The notes under the pieces were generated by a model. That model did not search any database, was not told the origin of the DNA, and was given only the letters and a program-made list of their open reading frames with translations. This document shows, piece by piece, positions 25,804 through 33,235 of a DNA stretch of 64,000 bases (positions are counted from its first letter, which is position 1; every line of letters starts with the position of its first letter). A program made the translations under genes and the position numbers. This DNA comes from Prosthecobacter sp. SYSU 5D2 (lineage in GTDB: Bacteria > Verrucomicrobiota > Verrucomicrobiia > Verrucomicrobiales > Verrucomicrobiaceae). The stretch lies in the NCBI RefSeq assembly GCF_039655865.1, contig NZ_JBBYXL010000013.1:143466-207465 (forward strand). The letters are read 5' to 3'.

Positions 25804-26322
25804 TCAAAGTTTAATCTTCAGCCCCATCTCCTCCTTCATCGTCAAAAGAGCTTCCGCATTGCCCTTGGCATCGTCCACAGGATGATGCGTGTGGCGGGTC
25901 TTGCGCAGGTGCTTGAAGGTTTGGAAAGTGTCCTTCACCAGCCCCTTGTACAGGCTGCCCAGATTCGTTGACGAAAAGCCGAAAGGGTTCCTGCCGGTGA
26001 AATGGTGGAAGTACCAATTGATGAACTGCCAGTCGAACCCGTTGTTGTCAGAGACAAACATCAGCCGGTCTTTTGAGACCTCCGCCAGCCAGTCTGCAAA
26101 ACGGCTCATCACCTCCTGCGGTTCATCAAACCCTAGCACCTGCTCCCGGCTGAATCCGCTCACTGCCAGAGCCTCCGGCACATACTTTTCAGAGATCGGT
26201 TTCAACTGACCGTAAAACGTCCTCTCCAGCCCCGGCTCCACGACCACCGCCCCGAAACAGACCATCGAGTAGTCTCCCGGAATAGGCCCGTCCGATTCGA
26301 TATCCACCATGATATAGCTCAT
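25804..26322 (-). CDS. DEDDh 3'-5' exonuclease (RNase T/DnaQ-like fold)
   Basis: 172 residues. The exonuclease I block reads MVDIESDGP (Asp and Glu metal ligands), block II contains DNNGFDWQFI, and block III is HHPVDDAKGNAEAL with the general-base His and metal Asp of the DEDDh class. The small size suggests a stand-alone exonuclease acting on nucleic acid ends in the cytoplasm. The gene is followed within a few bases by a methyltransferase gene on the same strand. Confidence 0.88.
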   Translation of the reverse strand: MSYIMVDIESDGPIPGDYSMVCFGAVVVEPGLERTFYGQLKPISEKYVPEALAVSGFSREQVLGFDEPQEVMSRFADWLAEVSKDRLMFVSDNNGFDWQFINWYFHHFTGRNPFGFSSTNLGSLYKGLVKDTFQTFKHLRKTRHTHHPVDDAKGNAEALLTMKEEMGLKIKL

Positions 26323-26344
26323 TGTTTTGTGATTAAGTAAAATA

Positions 26345-26812
26345 TTAGGTCATGAAATAATAGACAAATGTCACCGCCCCATCATCACTCGACGCGATAT
26401 AACAGTTACCCTTGAGTCCCCCACGCCAAATTCTAGGCTGTTGAAACTGCCCCTCCATTTTCGGGAACTCCTCGTGGACCATCTCGCGGATGGCCAAATA
26501 ATCCGAATCATGATTGGGTCCTGGCTCGCATTCGTGAAAGTGCGGCGAAGACTCCCAAGGGCGCGACTCGCCTAACGGAAATCGCAGCAGCCACGCCTGC
26601 GAGGATTCGAATGGGCCACCCTCACGCTGATATTCCAAAATTTGAACAGATGTCGGAACCACAAACAAGATATAACTGATGAGACGGTCGCGACCCATCA
26701 CGCCGTCTTTTGAGACATAATGTATGTGATAGGCGTAGCCGCTGACCAAAAGTATGGCGGAGATGGACAGGCATAACCAAAGCCTTCGTTTGCTGGGGAG
26801 GATTTCTGTCAT
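26345..26812 (-). CDS. Small membrane-anchored protein of unknown function
   Basis: 155 residues with one N-terminal transmembrane helix (residues ~10-27) and a soluble, aromatic-rich C-terminal part ending in VTFVYYFMT. No family was recognised. It lies 22 bases upstream of the exonuclease start on the same strand. Codon use is somewhat AT-richer than in the neighbours, which may mark a recent arrival. Confidence 0.5.
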   Translation of the reverse strand: MTEILPSKRRLWLCLSISAILLVSGYAYHIHYVSKDGVMGRDRLISYILFVVPTSVQILEYQREGGPFESSQAWLLRFPLGESRPWESSPHFHECEPGPNHDSDYLAIREMVHEEFPKMEGQFQQPRIWRGGLKGNCYIASSDDGAVTFVYYFMT

Positions 26813-26907
26813 TATGCTTTTACGAGGACTTTACGGTAGCTTTCAAGTCGGATATAATGGGATACAACCCTCCACCCTGTTACAGGTGGAAGTCAGAGAT
26901 GCACTTG

Positions 26908-27231
26908 CTAACGGCTTGTGGTGTCCTCCATCACCAGACTGACCTCAACAAAGCTAATTTCTCTATATCCGGCATTCGTCTGCAACCGAAGACGAGTCCA
27001 TCGGCCTGAAGTGCCGATCAAGTTCGCATCCAGAATGGTCGGGGGACCTTCGAATGAGCCTTCAAAAACCTGGTAGTTGTGTGCATCTGTAAAGAGGAGT
27101 GTGCCTGGCACAAATCTGTTGTTGTCCCAATCAACTGGATACTCCACTTCCATCGTAAGCGTATCCGTGGCGGTGTCTTCGATTACGCGCAGGATTCGGG
27201 TGTCATGAAAGTGGATGTCTGATATTATCAT
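26908..27231 (-). CDS. Hypothetical protein, 107 residues
   Basis: From the ATG at 27231 the protein begins MIISDIHFHDTRIL and has a compact beta-rich sequence (LTMEVEYPVDWDNN, FVPGTLLF, SFVEVSLVMED). The longer reading frame from 27366 has an unconvincing extension overlapping the gene upstream. No family is recognised with certainty. It lies 22 bases after the small membrane-protein gene and may be co-transcribed with it. Confidence 0.5.
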   Translation of the reverse strand: MIISDIHFHDTRILRVIEDTATDTLTMEVEYPVDWDNNRFVPGTLLFTDAHNYQVFEGSFEGPPTILDANLIGTSGRWTRLRLQTNAGYREISFVEVSLVMEDTTSR

Positions 27232-27253
27232 GAAAGTGATCGTCGAGGGTTCA

Positions 27254-27574
27254 TCAACCAAGATCGTCCAGAGGATGCGAAGGTTTAGCAATTTGCCTCC
27301 TCCTAAACCACTGTCCGATTTGATACAAAACCCAGGAGATCGTGCAGGCTGGAAATGCTGACGCAAAATAGCCTGCTCCTGGAATGTCGTTCATCATAAT
27401 GGGATCGAACAGTAGCATCCGCCAAATGCCCCAGATACAGATGGCGATAAACGGGAGAGAAAACACGCTGCAACCTTGCCTCTCCCCCAACAAGCAAGGC
27501 CGGATGAAAATGAGGACCGCCAGAAACCCCTGGATGGCATAATCGGTAGCGGGAAGTGACAACCAGGAAAGCAT
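27254..27574 (-). CDS. Small integral membrane protein
   Basis: 106 residues with about three hydrophobic helices (residues ~10-28, 36-56, 66-88) and a basic tail WFRRRQIAKPSH. No signal peptide and no recognised family. It is followed 22 bases later by the 107-residue hypothetical gene. The coding nature is supported only by the clean membrane pattern and spacing. Confidence 0.45.
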   Translation of the reverse strand: MLSWLSLPATDYAIQGFLAVLIFIRPCLLGERQGCSVFSLPFIAICIWGIWRMLLFDPIMMNDIPGAGYFASAFPACTISWVLYQIGQWFRRRQIAKPSHPLDDLG

Positions 27575-27714
27575 CTGCGAGGCAGAGTAATTCAGCGGCC
27601 TGAACTCATAAAGAGAATTTACCGGAGGAATTCGTCATCCATTTTTGCGTTTCCCACCCACCCCCACAAAACAAGCTGCAAACCTCCCCACGCGTGATAC
27701 TGTGACCGTCCCTC

Positions 27715-29325
27715 ATGCTTACCCTTCGAGACGTTACCAAGACTTTTAATGCCCGGACCCTTTTCACCGGGGCCAATATGACCGTGAATTATGCGGAGCG
27801 TGTGGCCCTTGTCGGCCCGAACGGGGCGGGCAAGTCCACGCTGTTTTCCCTGATCCTCAAGGAAGATGAACCGGATGCGGGCGAGGTGATCCGCGATGAA
27901 TGGACCACGCTGGGCTACCTGCCCCAGGAAAGTGAGCCGGTGGGTGACGAAACGATTTTGGACGTGGCCACGGGCAAGGCGGGCATGATCGAGGAACTGG
28001 AAAAGATCCTCCGCGACTATGAATCCCGCAGCGATGTGGCGGCCCCGGAATACACTGAGGCGCATGCCAAGCACGATGCCCTGAACGATCCCCAGGCCGA
28101 GGCGAAGGCGAAGAAGATCCTGAAGGGCTTCGGTTTTAAAGAGGAGGACTTCCACAAACCCGCCCGCGAATACTCCGGCGGCTGGGTGATGCGCGCGCAC
28201 TTGGCGCGTATCCTGGTCATCGAGCCGGACCTGCTGCTGCTGGATGAGCCGACCAACCACCTGGACCTGCTGTCCCTGATGTGGTTTAAGAATTACCTGA
28301 AGAACTATCCGGGCGCGATCCTGCTCATTTCCCATGACCGCGACTTCATGGATGAGCTGATTGAGACGGTCTATGAGATCGAGGAGAGCAAGCTGGTGGC
28401 CTATCAGGGGAACTACAGCGAGTACCTGAAGCAGAAGGAAGCCAACTGGGAGCGCGCCTACCAGGCCTGGAAAAACCAGCAGAAAGAGATCGAGGCGATC
28501 CAGGAATTCATTGACCGGTTCCGCTCCGTGACCTCCAAGGCCGCGCAGGCGCAGAGCCGCGAGCGCCAGCTGGAGAAGATGGACAAGCTGGACCGGCCAC
28601 GTCCGCTGCGGAAGGCCTTCCGGTTTAACTTCCCCCAACCTCCGCGCGGCGGCCAGCGTGTCGTCGCCCTGACGGACATCCATCAGGCCTACGGCGAGAA
28701 GAAGATCTACCAGGGCCTGGACCTGGAAGTGGAAAAGGGCGAGCGCACCGTGCTGGTGGGCCCCAACGGTGCCGGCAAGTCCACACTCATCAAGATCATG
28801 GCCGGCGAGGTGCCCTTCCAAAAGGGCGAGCGCCGTTTTGGCACGAACATCAAGATGGGCTACTTCTCCCAGCACCGCGCCGATACCCTGGACCCGGAGT
28901 GCACCATCCTGGAAGAGCTGAAGCGCTGCGCCCCCGAGCTGCGCGAAGACGATGCCCGCAGCATCCTGGGCAGCTTCCTGTTCAAACGGGAAGATGTTTA
29001 CAAGAAGTGCAAGGTCCTCAGCGGTGGTGAAAAAAGCCGCCTGAACCTGGTGAAATTCCTCGTGGATCCACCGAACCTCCTCCTCATGGATGAGCCCACG
29101 ACCCACTTGGACATCTGGGCCATCGAGGGCCTGATCCTCGCCCTGCAGAAATTCGAAGGCACCCTCGTCTTCATTTCGCATGACGTGCATTTCATCCGCA
29201 GCCTCGCCACCAAGGTCCTGCACATCAACGCCGGCGTCGTCACCCCTTACAGCGGCGGTTACGATTACTACCTGGAGAAGACCGGTGCCGAAGAGAATGC
29301 ACGGGCCGCGGTGATTGCGGGGTAG
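27715..29325 (+). CDS. ABC-F family ATP-binding protein
   Basis: 536 residues with two ABC domains in one chain and no membrane segments, the hallmark of ABC-F translation factors. Walker A motifs are GPNGAGKST in both halves (near residues 39 and 352), and Walker B motifs are LLLLDEPTNHLD and LLLMDEPTTHLD. The second signature is LSGGEKSR; the first is the variant YSGGWVMR. The charged helical linker between domains (~240-310) enters the ribosomal E site in known members. It may rescue or regulate stalled ribosomes. The gene stands alone; a pair of perfect hairpins follows. Confidence 0.93.
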   Translation: MLTLRDVTKTFNARTLFTGANMTVNYAERVALVGPNGAGKSTLFSLILKEDEPDAGEVIRDEWTTLGYLPQESEPVGDETILDVATGKAGMIEELEKILRDYESRSDVAAPEYTEAHAKHDALNDPQAEAKAKKILKGFGFKEEDFHKPAREYSGGWVMRAHLARILVIEPDLLLLDEPTNHLDLLSLMWFKNYLKNYPGAILLISHDRDFMDELIETVYEIEESKLVAYQGNYSEYLKQKEANWERAYQAWKNQQKEIEAIQEFIDRFRSVTSKAAQAQSRERQLEKMDKLDRPRPLRKAFRFNFPQPPRGGQRVVALTDIHQAYGEKKIYQGLDLEVEKGERTVLVGPNGAGKSTLIKIMAGEVPFQKGERRFGTNIKMGYFSQHRADTLDPECTILEELKRCAPELREDDARSILGSFLFKREDVYKKCKVLSGGEKSRLNLVKFLVDPPNLLLMDEPTTHLDIWAIEGLILALQKFEGTLVFISHDVHFIRSLATKVLHINAGVVTPYSGGYDYYLEKTGAEENARAAVIAG

Positions 29326-29340
29326 CGGTGTCCAAGGAGT

Positions 29341-29380
29341 GAGGCCATCCTGGCCTCAAAATGACGGCAGGATGCCGTCA
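29341..29380. repeat. Two tandem perfect hairpins between convergent genes
   Basis: GAGGCCA/TGGCCTC (29341-29347 with 29351-29357, 3-base loop) and TGACGGCA/TGCCGTCA (29362-29369 with 29373-29380, 3-base loop). They lie between the ABC-F stop and the DCC-family stop. Each is equally good on either strand. There is no T-run, so they may be a REP-like repeat rather than simple terminators. Confidence 0.6.
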
Positions 29381-29402
29381 CACCTTGTGCTTCGCAGCCA
29401 GC

Positions 29403-29849
29403 TCAATCAATCAAATCCAGATCATGCCGCACCCGGCAGGCCGGCTCTTGGGTCTCGCGCCCGGCCACGGCGGCGAGTTCGGCATCGCTCTTGAAACCTA
29501 TCAGCCGCGACAGGCCGATGCGGTTCTGCGAGATCCAGTGCACCACCTGGCGGGCCATGCCCTGCATGACGGGCGTGGCAAGCCGGGCCGACCAGGTGCG
29601 GTATTCCTGCAGCGCCCACAGGCACATCACCCAGGCTCCGGCCCCCTGCCACACCTCCCCCGTATCCGCCAGAATGACGATCTCCTGGTCCGCCCGCAGG
29701 TGCTGGATGCCCGGCAGCCGCTGCGCTGCCTCCGGTGAATCATAGGGAATGAACTCCAGCCGCACATATGCCGGCTGGCCACTGAGCCACTGCCTGACCT
29801 GCGAGCACAGCCCGCAGCGGGCATCATAAAACAATGTGAGGGTATTCAT
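29403..29849 (-). CDS. DCC-family (DUF393) thiol oxidoreductase-like protein
   Basis: 148 residues. The N-terminus has the family hallmark YDARCGLCS, a CxxC in a thioredoxin-like fold (YDGxCxxC in most members). A middle segment LADTGEVWQGAGAWVMCLW matches the second conserved region. The protein is cytoplasmic with no signal. The 4-base ATGA overlap with the upstream membrane protein indicates coupling. The biochemical role of the family is not established; a redox function is inferred from the CxxC. Confidence 0.85.
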   Translation of the reverse strand: MNTLTLFYDARCGLCSQVRQWLSGQPAYVRLEFIPYDSPEAAQRLPGIQHLRADQEIVILADTGEVWQGAGAWVMCLWALQEYRTWSARLATPVMQGMARQVVHWISQNRIGLSRLIGFKSDAELAAVAGRETQEPACRVRHDLDLID

Positions 29850-30349
29850 AAGTCATTGGGTGGGTTGTCTGAAAGTGAAGCGGGCACTCCTGCCTGCTCT
29901 TGGCGAGGATGATGCAGCACCAGATGAAGGCTGGCCGTCAGCCCACACACCGAAGCGCCCACCAGGTAGGGCCAGGAGTCGGGCTCGCTTAAAGCCCGCA
30001 TTGTCTCCTTCCAAAAGGTTCCAGGATGCAGAAGGCGGTCCATCATCGCATAGAACCCCATCGCTGTGAATCCACTGATACCGCCTAACAAAGGAGCAAT
30101 GCAGCGATGCCGCAGCCTGCTGCGCTGAGGAACCGCCAAGTCCACAGGCAAGAAAACAAAAAGCCAGGCCAGCAGCACCACCGGCACGCTGTAGAGGGAG
30201 AACATCACAAACACCTCGGACATGACGGGCAATGGGCGGTCCTCCAAGCGGCAGACGACGGTTGCGGCAGGAATGATGCTGATATTGCACGCCACCCACC
30301 CCCAAAACATGGCGATGAATGAGCGGCGGACAATGGCAGCGAGTTTCAT
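29846..30349 (-). CDS. Four-helix integral membrane protein of unknown function
   Basis: 167 residues with hydrophobic helices near residues 13-32, 45-68, 85-105 and 125-147, separated by short charged loops. No known family was recognised. Its stop overlaps the start of the DCC-family gene by 4 bases (ATGA), so the two products are made together and may cooperate at the membrane. Confidence 0.6.
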   Translation of the reverse strand: MKLAAIVRRSFIAMFWGWVACNISIIPAATVVCRLEDRPLPVMSEVFVMFSLYSVPVVLLAWLFVFLPVDLAVPQRSRLRHRCIAPLLGGISGFTAMGFYAMMDRLLHPGTFWKETMRALSEPDSWPYLVGASVCGLTASLHLVLHHPRQEQAGVPASLSDNPPNDL

Positions 30350-30383
30350 GGATGACAGGTGGCGAGGGTTTATTAACTTTTAG

Positions 30384-30776
30384 TTAGGCACCCACTCTCA
30401 GCACCGGCGGCACAGGAGGCGGCATGGTGGCGAGCTGGCCGCGTTTCCGCATCTTGGCGAAGACGACGAGGTTGAAGAAATGCATGCCGCCGAGCACCAG
30501 GAGGACGATGCCCATCTTGCCGCTGAGTGCTTCAAACACCCCCTGGGCTCCGATGATGCTTTCCGATGTTTTTAGATAGAGCGAGACGAAGCCAATGTTG
30601 ATGAGGTAAAAGCCGACCACCAGGAGATGGTTGACGCTGTCCGCCAGTTCGGTGTTCCCCTGGAAGCATTCGACCAGGAAGATGCGGCCGTTTTGATACA
30701 GGGTGCGGGCGACCCAGACGGTCATGCTGATGGCAAGCACAAGATAGAGGGCATAGCTGAGGGTGGTTTCATTCAT
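30384..30776 (-). CDS. Integral membrane protein, possibly controlled by the adjacent GbsR-type regulator
   Basis: 130 residues with three or four helices (~8-25, 46-68, 88-110) and a proline-rich cytoplasmic tail (PPPVPPVLRVGA). No enzymatic motif. The 242-base upstream gap contains two palindromes, one similar to a palindrome before the GbsR-type gene, so this protein is the likeliest target of that regulator. I do not recognise a named family with confidence. Confidence 0.65.
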   Translation of the reverse strand: MNETTLSYALYLVLAISMTVWVARTLYQNGRIFLVECFQGNTELADSVNHLLVVGFYLINIGFVSLYLKTSESIIGAQGVFEALSGKMGIVLLVLGGMHFFNLVVFAKMRKRGQLATMPPPVPPVLRVGA

Positions 30777-30818
30777 ACTGTTAATTGGGTTTAGGTTTGT
30801 TTAGTTGTGGGGTGGGAT

Positions 30819-30835
30819 TGTTCACAAAGTGAACA
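30819..30835. promoter_or_regulatory. Palindrome TGTTCAC-AAA-GTGAACA
   Basis: A perfect 7-base inverted repeat with a 3-base centre, 43 bases upstream of the membrane-protein start at 30776. The size and placement fit a dimeric repressor operator. The cognate protein is unknown. Confidence 0.5.
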
Positions 30836-30979
30836 TGGAAGTGGCGCGGGCTTTGGTCCGGACAGGTGGGGGATTGCAGATCAAGGCCCGCAGCAAGGAC
30901 CTCATCCGCTGAAATGCGCCTGCCCTTTGCTGAATTTGGACCGGGTCTGTTTTCATTGGTTTGTCTTTCTATATTGAAC

Positions 30980-30997
30980 TTTCGATAATTTCCGAAA
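30980..30997. promoter_or_regulatory. Candidate GbsR-family operator, site 2
   Basis: TTTCGATAATTTCCGAAA, an imperfect palindrome matching site 1 at 31546-31563 over TTTC-GATAATT-C-GAAA. It lies 22 bases beyond the regulator stop and about 200 bases upstream of the membrane-protein gene, overlapping a possible promoter (TTTCGG...TATAGA on the minus strand). Confidence 0.45.
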
Positions 30998-31018
30998 CAT
31001 TACGGCAAAAAAAAGAGA

Positions 31019-31540
31019 TCAGCTCAGCAAACGCATGGCCCACTGCAGGGCGGAGGAATGCTTCATGCCGGAGACGGTATCGGAAACCTTCATGCCGAAT
31101 TCGACGAACTCCTGAAGCTCTTTCATCTGCTTATGGAAGTCCTTCCCCGGACCCGCAGGCTCGCCCTTGGTCTGCTCGGCACAATTTTTGAGCACGCTCA
31201 GGGCGGGGTCCAGTTCACGGCGTTTGCGCTCGCGGGCGATGGTGATGAAGATTTTCCAGACATCCTTCTCCGCCTCGAAGTATTCCCGCCGTTCGCCCTT
31301 CTTGACAAGGCCGCGCACGAGACCCCAGCCGACAAGCTCGCGGAGGTTGGTATTGGCATTGCCACGGCTGACCTGAAGCCGCTCCATGATCTCCTCCGTG
31401 TGCATGGATTCCGGCGCGGTCATGAGCAGCGCGTGGATCTGCGCCATGGTACGGTTGATGCCCCAGTTGCTGCCCAGGGCGCCCCACTGGGCGATGAACT
31501 CCTCTCGCGAGGTTTCCCAGGTGGCAGGTTCATCTTTCAT
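31019..31540 (-). CDS. GbsR/MarR-type winged-helix transcriptional regulator
   Basis: 173 residues. The N-terminal WGALGSNWGINRTMAQIHALL and the winged-helix segment TEEIMERLQVSRGNANTNLRELVGWGLV are typical for GbsR-like repressors, which control osmoprotectant uptake in Bacillus. The wing follows as KKGERREYF. A C-terminal helical part (residues ~120-173) should dimerise. A palindrome 5 bases upstream of its start suggests autoregulation. It lies 51 bases after the sirtuin gene on the same strand. The ligand is unknown. Confidence 0.85.
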   Translation of the reverse strand: MKDEPATWETSREEFIAQWGALGSNWGINRTMAQIHALLMTAPESMHTEEIMERLQVSRGNANTNLRELVGWGLVRGLVKKGERREYFEAEKDVWKIFITIARERKRRELDPALSVLKNCAEQTKGEPAGPGKDFHKQMKELQEFVEFGMKVSDTVSGMKHSSALQWAMRLLS

Positions 31541-31545
31541 CTTAT

Positions 31546-31563
31546 TTTCAGATAATTCTGAAA
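31546..31563. promoter_or_regulatory. Candidate GbsR-family operator, site 1
   Basis: TTTCAGATAATTCTGAAA: 7-base arms TTTCAGA/TCTGAAA around TAAT, ending 5 bases before the regulator start codon. A related sequence lies at 30980-30997. Binding here would block the regulator's own translation start region or promoter. Confidence 0.5.
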
Positions 31564-31591
31564 GTTCCGGCGTGCAAGTGAAATTTGGAAT

Positions 31592-32311
31592 TCACAGCAC
31601 TTCCTTTAAAAGCTCCTCCACCAGACGGGGTACTTCCTCCCCGGCGGTGCCCTGGCGCTGGTCGGTGAAATGGCTGCTGATCTCGGTGGCCTCAAGGTTG
31701 ATTTCAATGAGGCGTTTCGCCCCTTTGCTGGCGGCTTGGCGGGCGAAGCCGGCGGCGGGATAAACGACGCCGGAGGTGCCGATGCAGACGAAGATGTCCA
31801 CGGTTTCCAGCGCCTGGCTGATTTCCTCGATGTGGTAAGGAACCTCGCCAAACCAGACGATGTCAGGCCGCAGTTTGCCGGCAGTGGCGCATTCGGGGCA
31901 GACGGTGGAAATGTCCAGATCCTCCTCCCAGTGCATGACGTTGCGGCAGTTCAGGCAGCGGATTTTTTTGAGCTGGCCGTGCATGTGCAAGAGCTTCTCC
32001 GCCCCGGCACGCTCGTTGAGGTCGTCCACATTCTGCGTCACATGCAAAAAAGAACCAGGCCAGGCTTTTTCCAGACGGACGAGGGCATGGTGGGCGGCAT
32101 TCGGCTCCACGGTTTTCAGTGAGGCCCGGCGCATGTTGTAAAAACGATGCACCATCTCCGGGACGGCCTTGAAGGCTTGCGGTGAGGCCACTTCCTCCAC
32201 ATGATGGCCCTCCCAAAGACCATAAGTACCGCGAAAGGTGGGCACGCCGGACTCGGCGGAGAGCCCGGCACCGGTGAGGACGACGAGATTAGGATGGGTG
32301 AGCCCGGCCAT
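31592..32311 (-). CDS. cobB: Sirtuin NAD-dependent protein deacylase
   Basis: 239 residues. GAGLSAESGVPTFRG is the NAD-binding loop, TQNVDDL and HMHG carry the catalytic His111, and four cysteines (119, 122, 138, 141) bind zinc. Residues Tyr58 and Arg61 (YNMR) reproduce the YxxR pair that marks class III sirtuins, which prefer succinyl or malonyl lysine over acetyl. It removes acyl groups from protein lysines using NAD. It is followed by the GbsR-type gene and preceded by a membrane-anchored protein gene on the same strand. Confidence 0.93.
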   Translation of the reverse strand: MAGLTHPNLVVLTGAGLSAESGVPTFRGTYGLWEGHHVEEVASPQAFKAVPEMVHRFYNMRRASLKTVEPNAAHHALVRLEKAWPGSFLHVTQNVDDLNERAGAEKLLHMHGQLKKIRCLNCRNVMHWEEDLDISTVCPECATAGKLRPDIVWFGEVPYHIEEISQALETVDIFVCIGTSGVVYPAAGFARQAASKGAKRLIEINLEATEISSHFTDQRQGTAGEEVPRLVEELLKEVL

Positions 32312-32323
32312 GTGCGGTCCGGG

Positions 32324-33085
32324 TCAGGGCTTGGGCAGGTGATACTGGGTGGTGACCTGGATCTGCTCGGGGTTTTCCGCCAGGGGATTGATGATCACGC
32401 TGATGGTGGATTTGCCTTCATCCTTGCTGCCGGTGACGCTCGTGTTGGCGCTGCCGCTGGCCACGCTGGTGACTTCATACCCGGCAGCTTTGAACAGGGT
32501 TTCGTAGTGCTCTTTGATCTTGACCATGTCCGCCTGGACAAAGCCGACGGCCATGCCGGTCACGGCATCCGGCTGGTCCATCCGGTAACCGCCATCCTGA
32601 AGCACGAGACCGGGATAGAGCGGCACTTCCTCCGGCGGTGCGGAGGCAGCGGCGACGCCGGCGGTGATGGTCCTGCCATCTGGGCCTTTCATGACGACGC
32701 CATCTGTCTGGGCCTTGGAGGCATCGAAGCTGTATTCTTCGCCCTTGTCATTTTTTACACTGAGCTTGCCCTGTTGCAGATCCTCATACGAAAGGGTGGT
32801 GGTTTCACCGGTGGACTTGGTCTTAAAGGTGATCTCGCGCTTGTTCTCGTCCTTGTTGAGGACTTCGATATCGGGATTGAGTTCCAGCGCCCAGACGGCG
32901 GCCTTGGCAGGATCTTTTTCAAACTCCGCCATCTTCTCTTTGAACTGGGGCATGTATTTGGCGACAAGGAATCCGCCTCCGAGAAACAGGAGAACAATGA
33001 TGCCAAGACAGCCGATGCCAGCGATGGCAAAACCGGAGAGACCTTTTTTCTGTTGAGGGGGCTGAGGAGGATAGGGAGCGCTCAT
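32324..33085 (-). CDS. Membrane-anchored protein of unknown function
   Basis: 253 residues. A short Pro/Gln-rich cytoplasmic start is followed by one transmembrane helix with the Gly-rich motif FAIAGIGCLGIIVLLFLGGGFLV split across residues ~18-41, then a periplasmic part with two alpha/beta segments (YEDLQQGKLSV, then ADMVKIKEHYETLFKAAGYEVT). It ends 12 bases before the sirtuin start. The second segment resembles domains that recur in verrucomicrobial membrane proteins, but no named family is certain. Confidence 0.65.
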   Translation of the reverse strand: MSAPYPPQPPQQKKGLSGFAIAGIGCLGIIVLLFLGGGFLVAKYMPQFKEKMAEFEKDPAKAAVWALELNPDIEVLNKDENKREITFKTKSTGETTTLSYEDLQQGKLSVKNDKGEEYSFDASKAQTDGVVMKGPDGRTITAGVAAASAPPEEVPLYPGLVLQDGGYRMDQPDAVTGMAVGFVQADMVKIKEHYETLFKAAGYEVTSVASGSANTSVTGSKDEGKSTISVIINPLAENPEQIQVTTQYHLPKP

Positions 33086-33235
33086 TGGGAGGGAGAGGTT
33101 GAAGCAGACTCAGACTCGACCGCCTTCTGCTTAGTTCAAATGTATTCGCCCATGATATAGGACCCTCCACAAAAACAGGGGAAAACGCCATAAAAGTGTG
33201 CAGTCCAGCCAATGCTGCTCCGTAAGGCTCCGCTT

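Noticed and set aside
26908..27574. Toxin-antitoxin pair
   Set aside because: Size and spacing are compatible, but no toxin or antitoxin motif is visible and the second product is a membrane protein.
27619..29223. Long minus-strand ORF of 534 codons
   Set aside because: Antisense shadow of the ABC-F gene; no signal, motif or domain.
30822..30956. A 44-codon minus-strand ORF between the regulator and the membrane-protein gene
   Set aside because: No membrane helix, motif or family resemblance, and its end lies in the operator palindrome.
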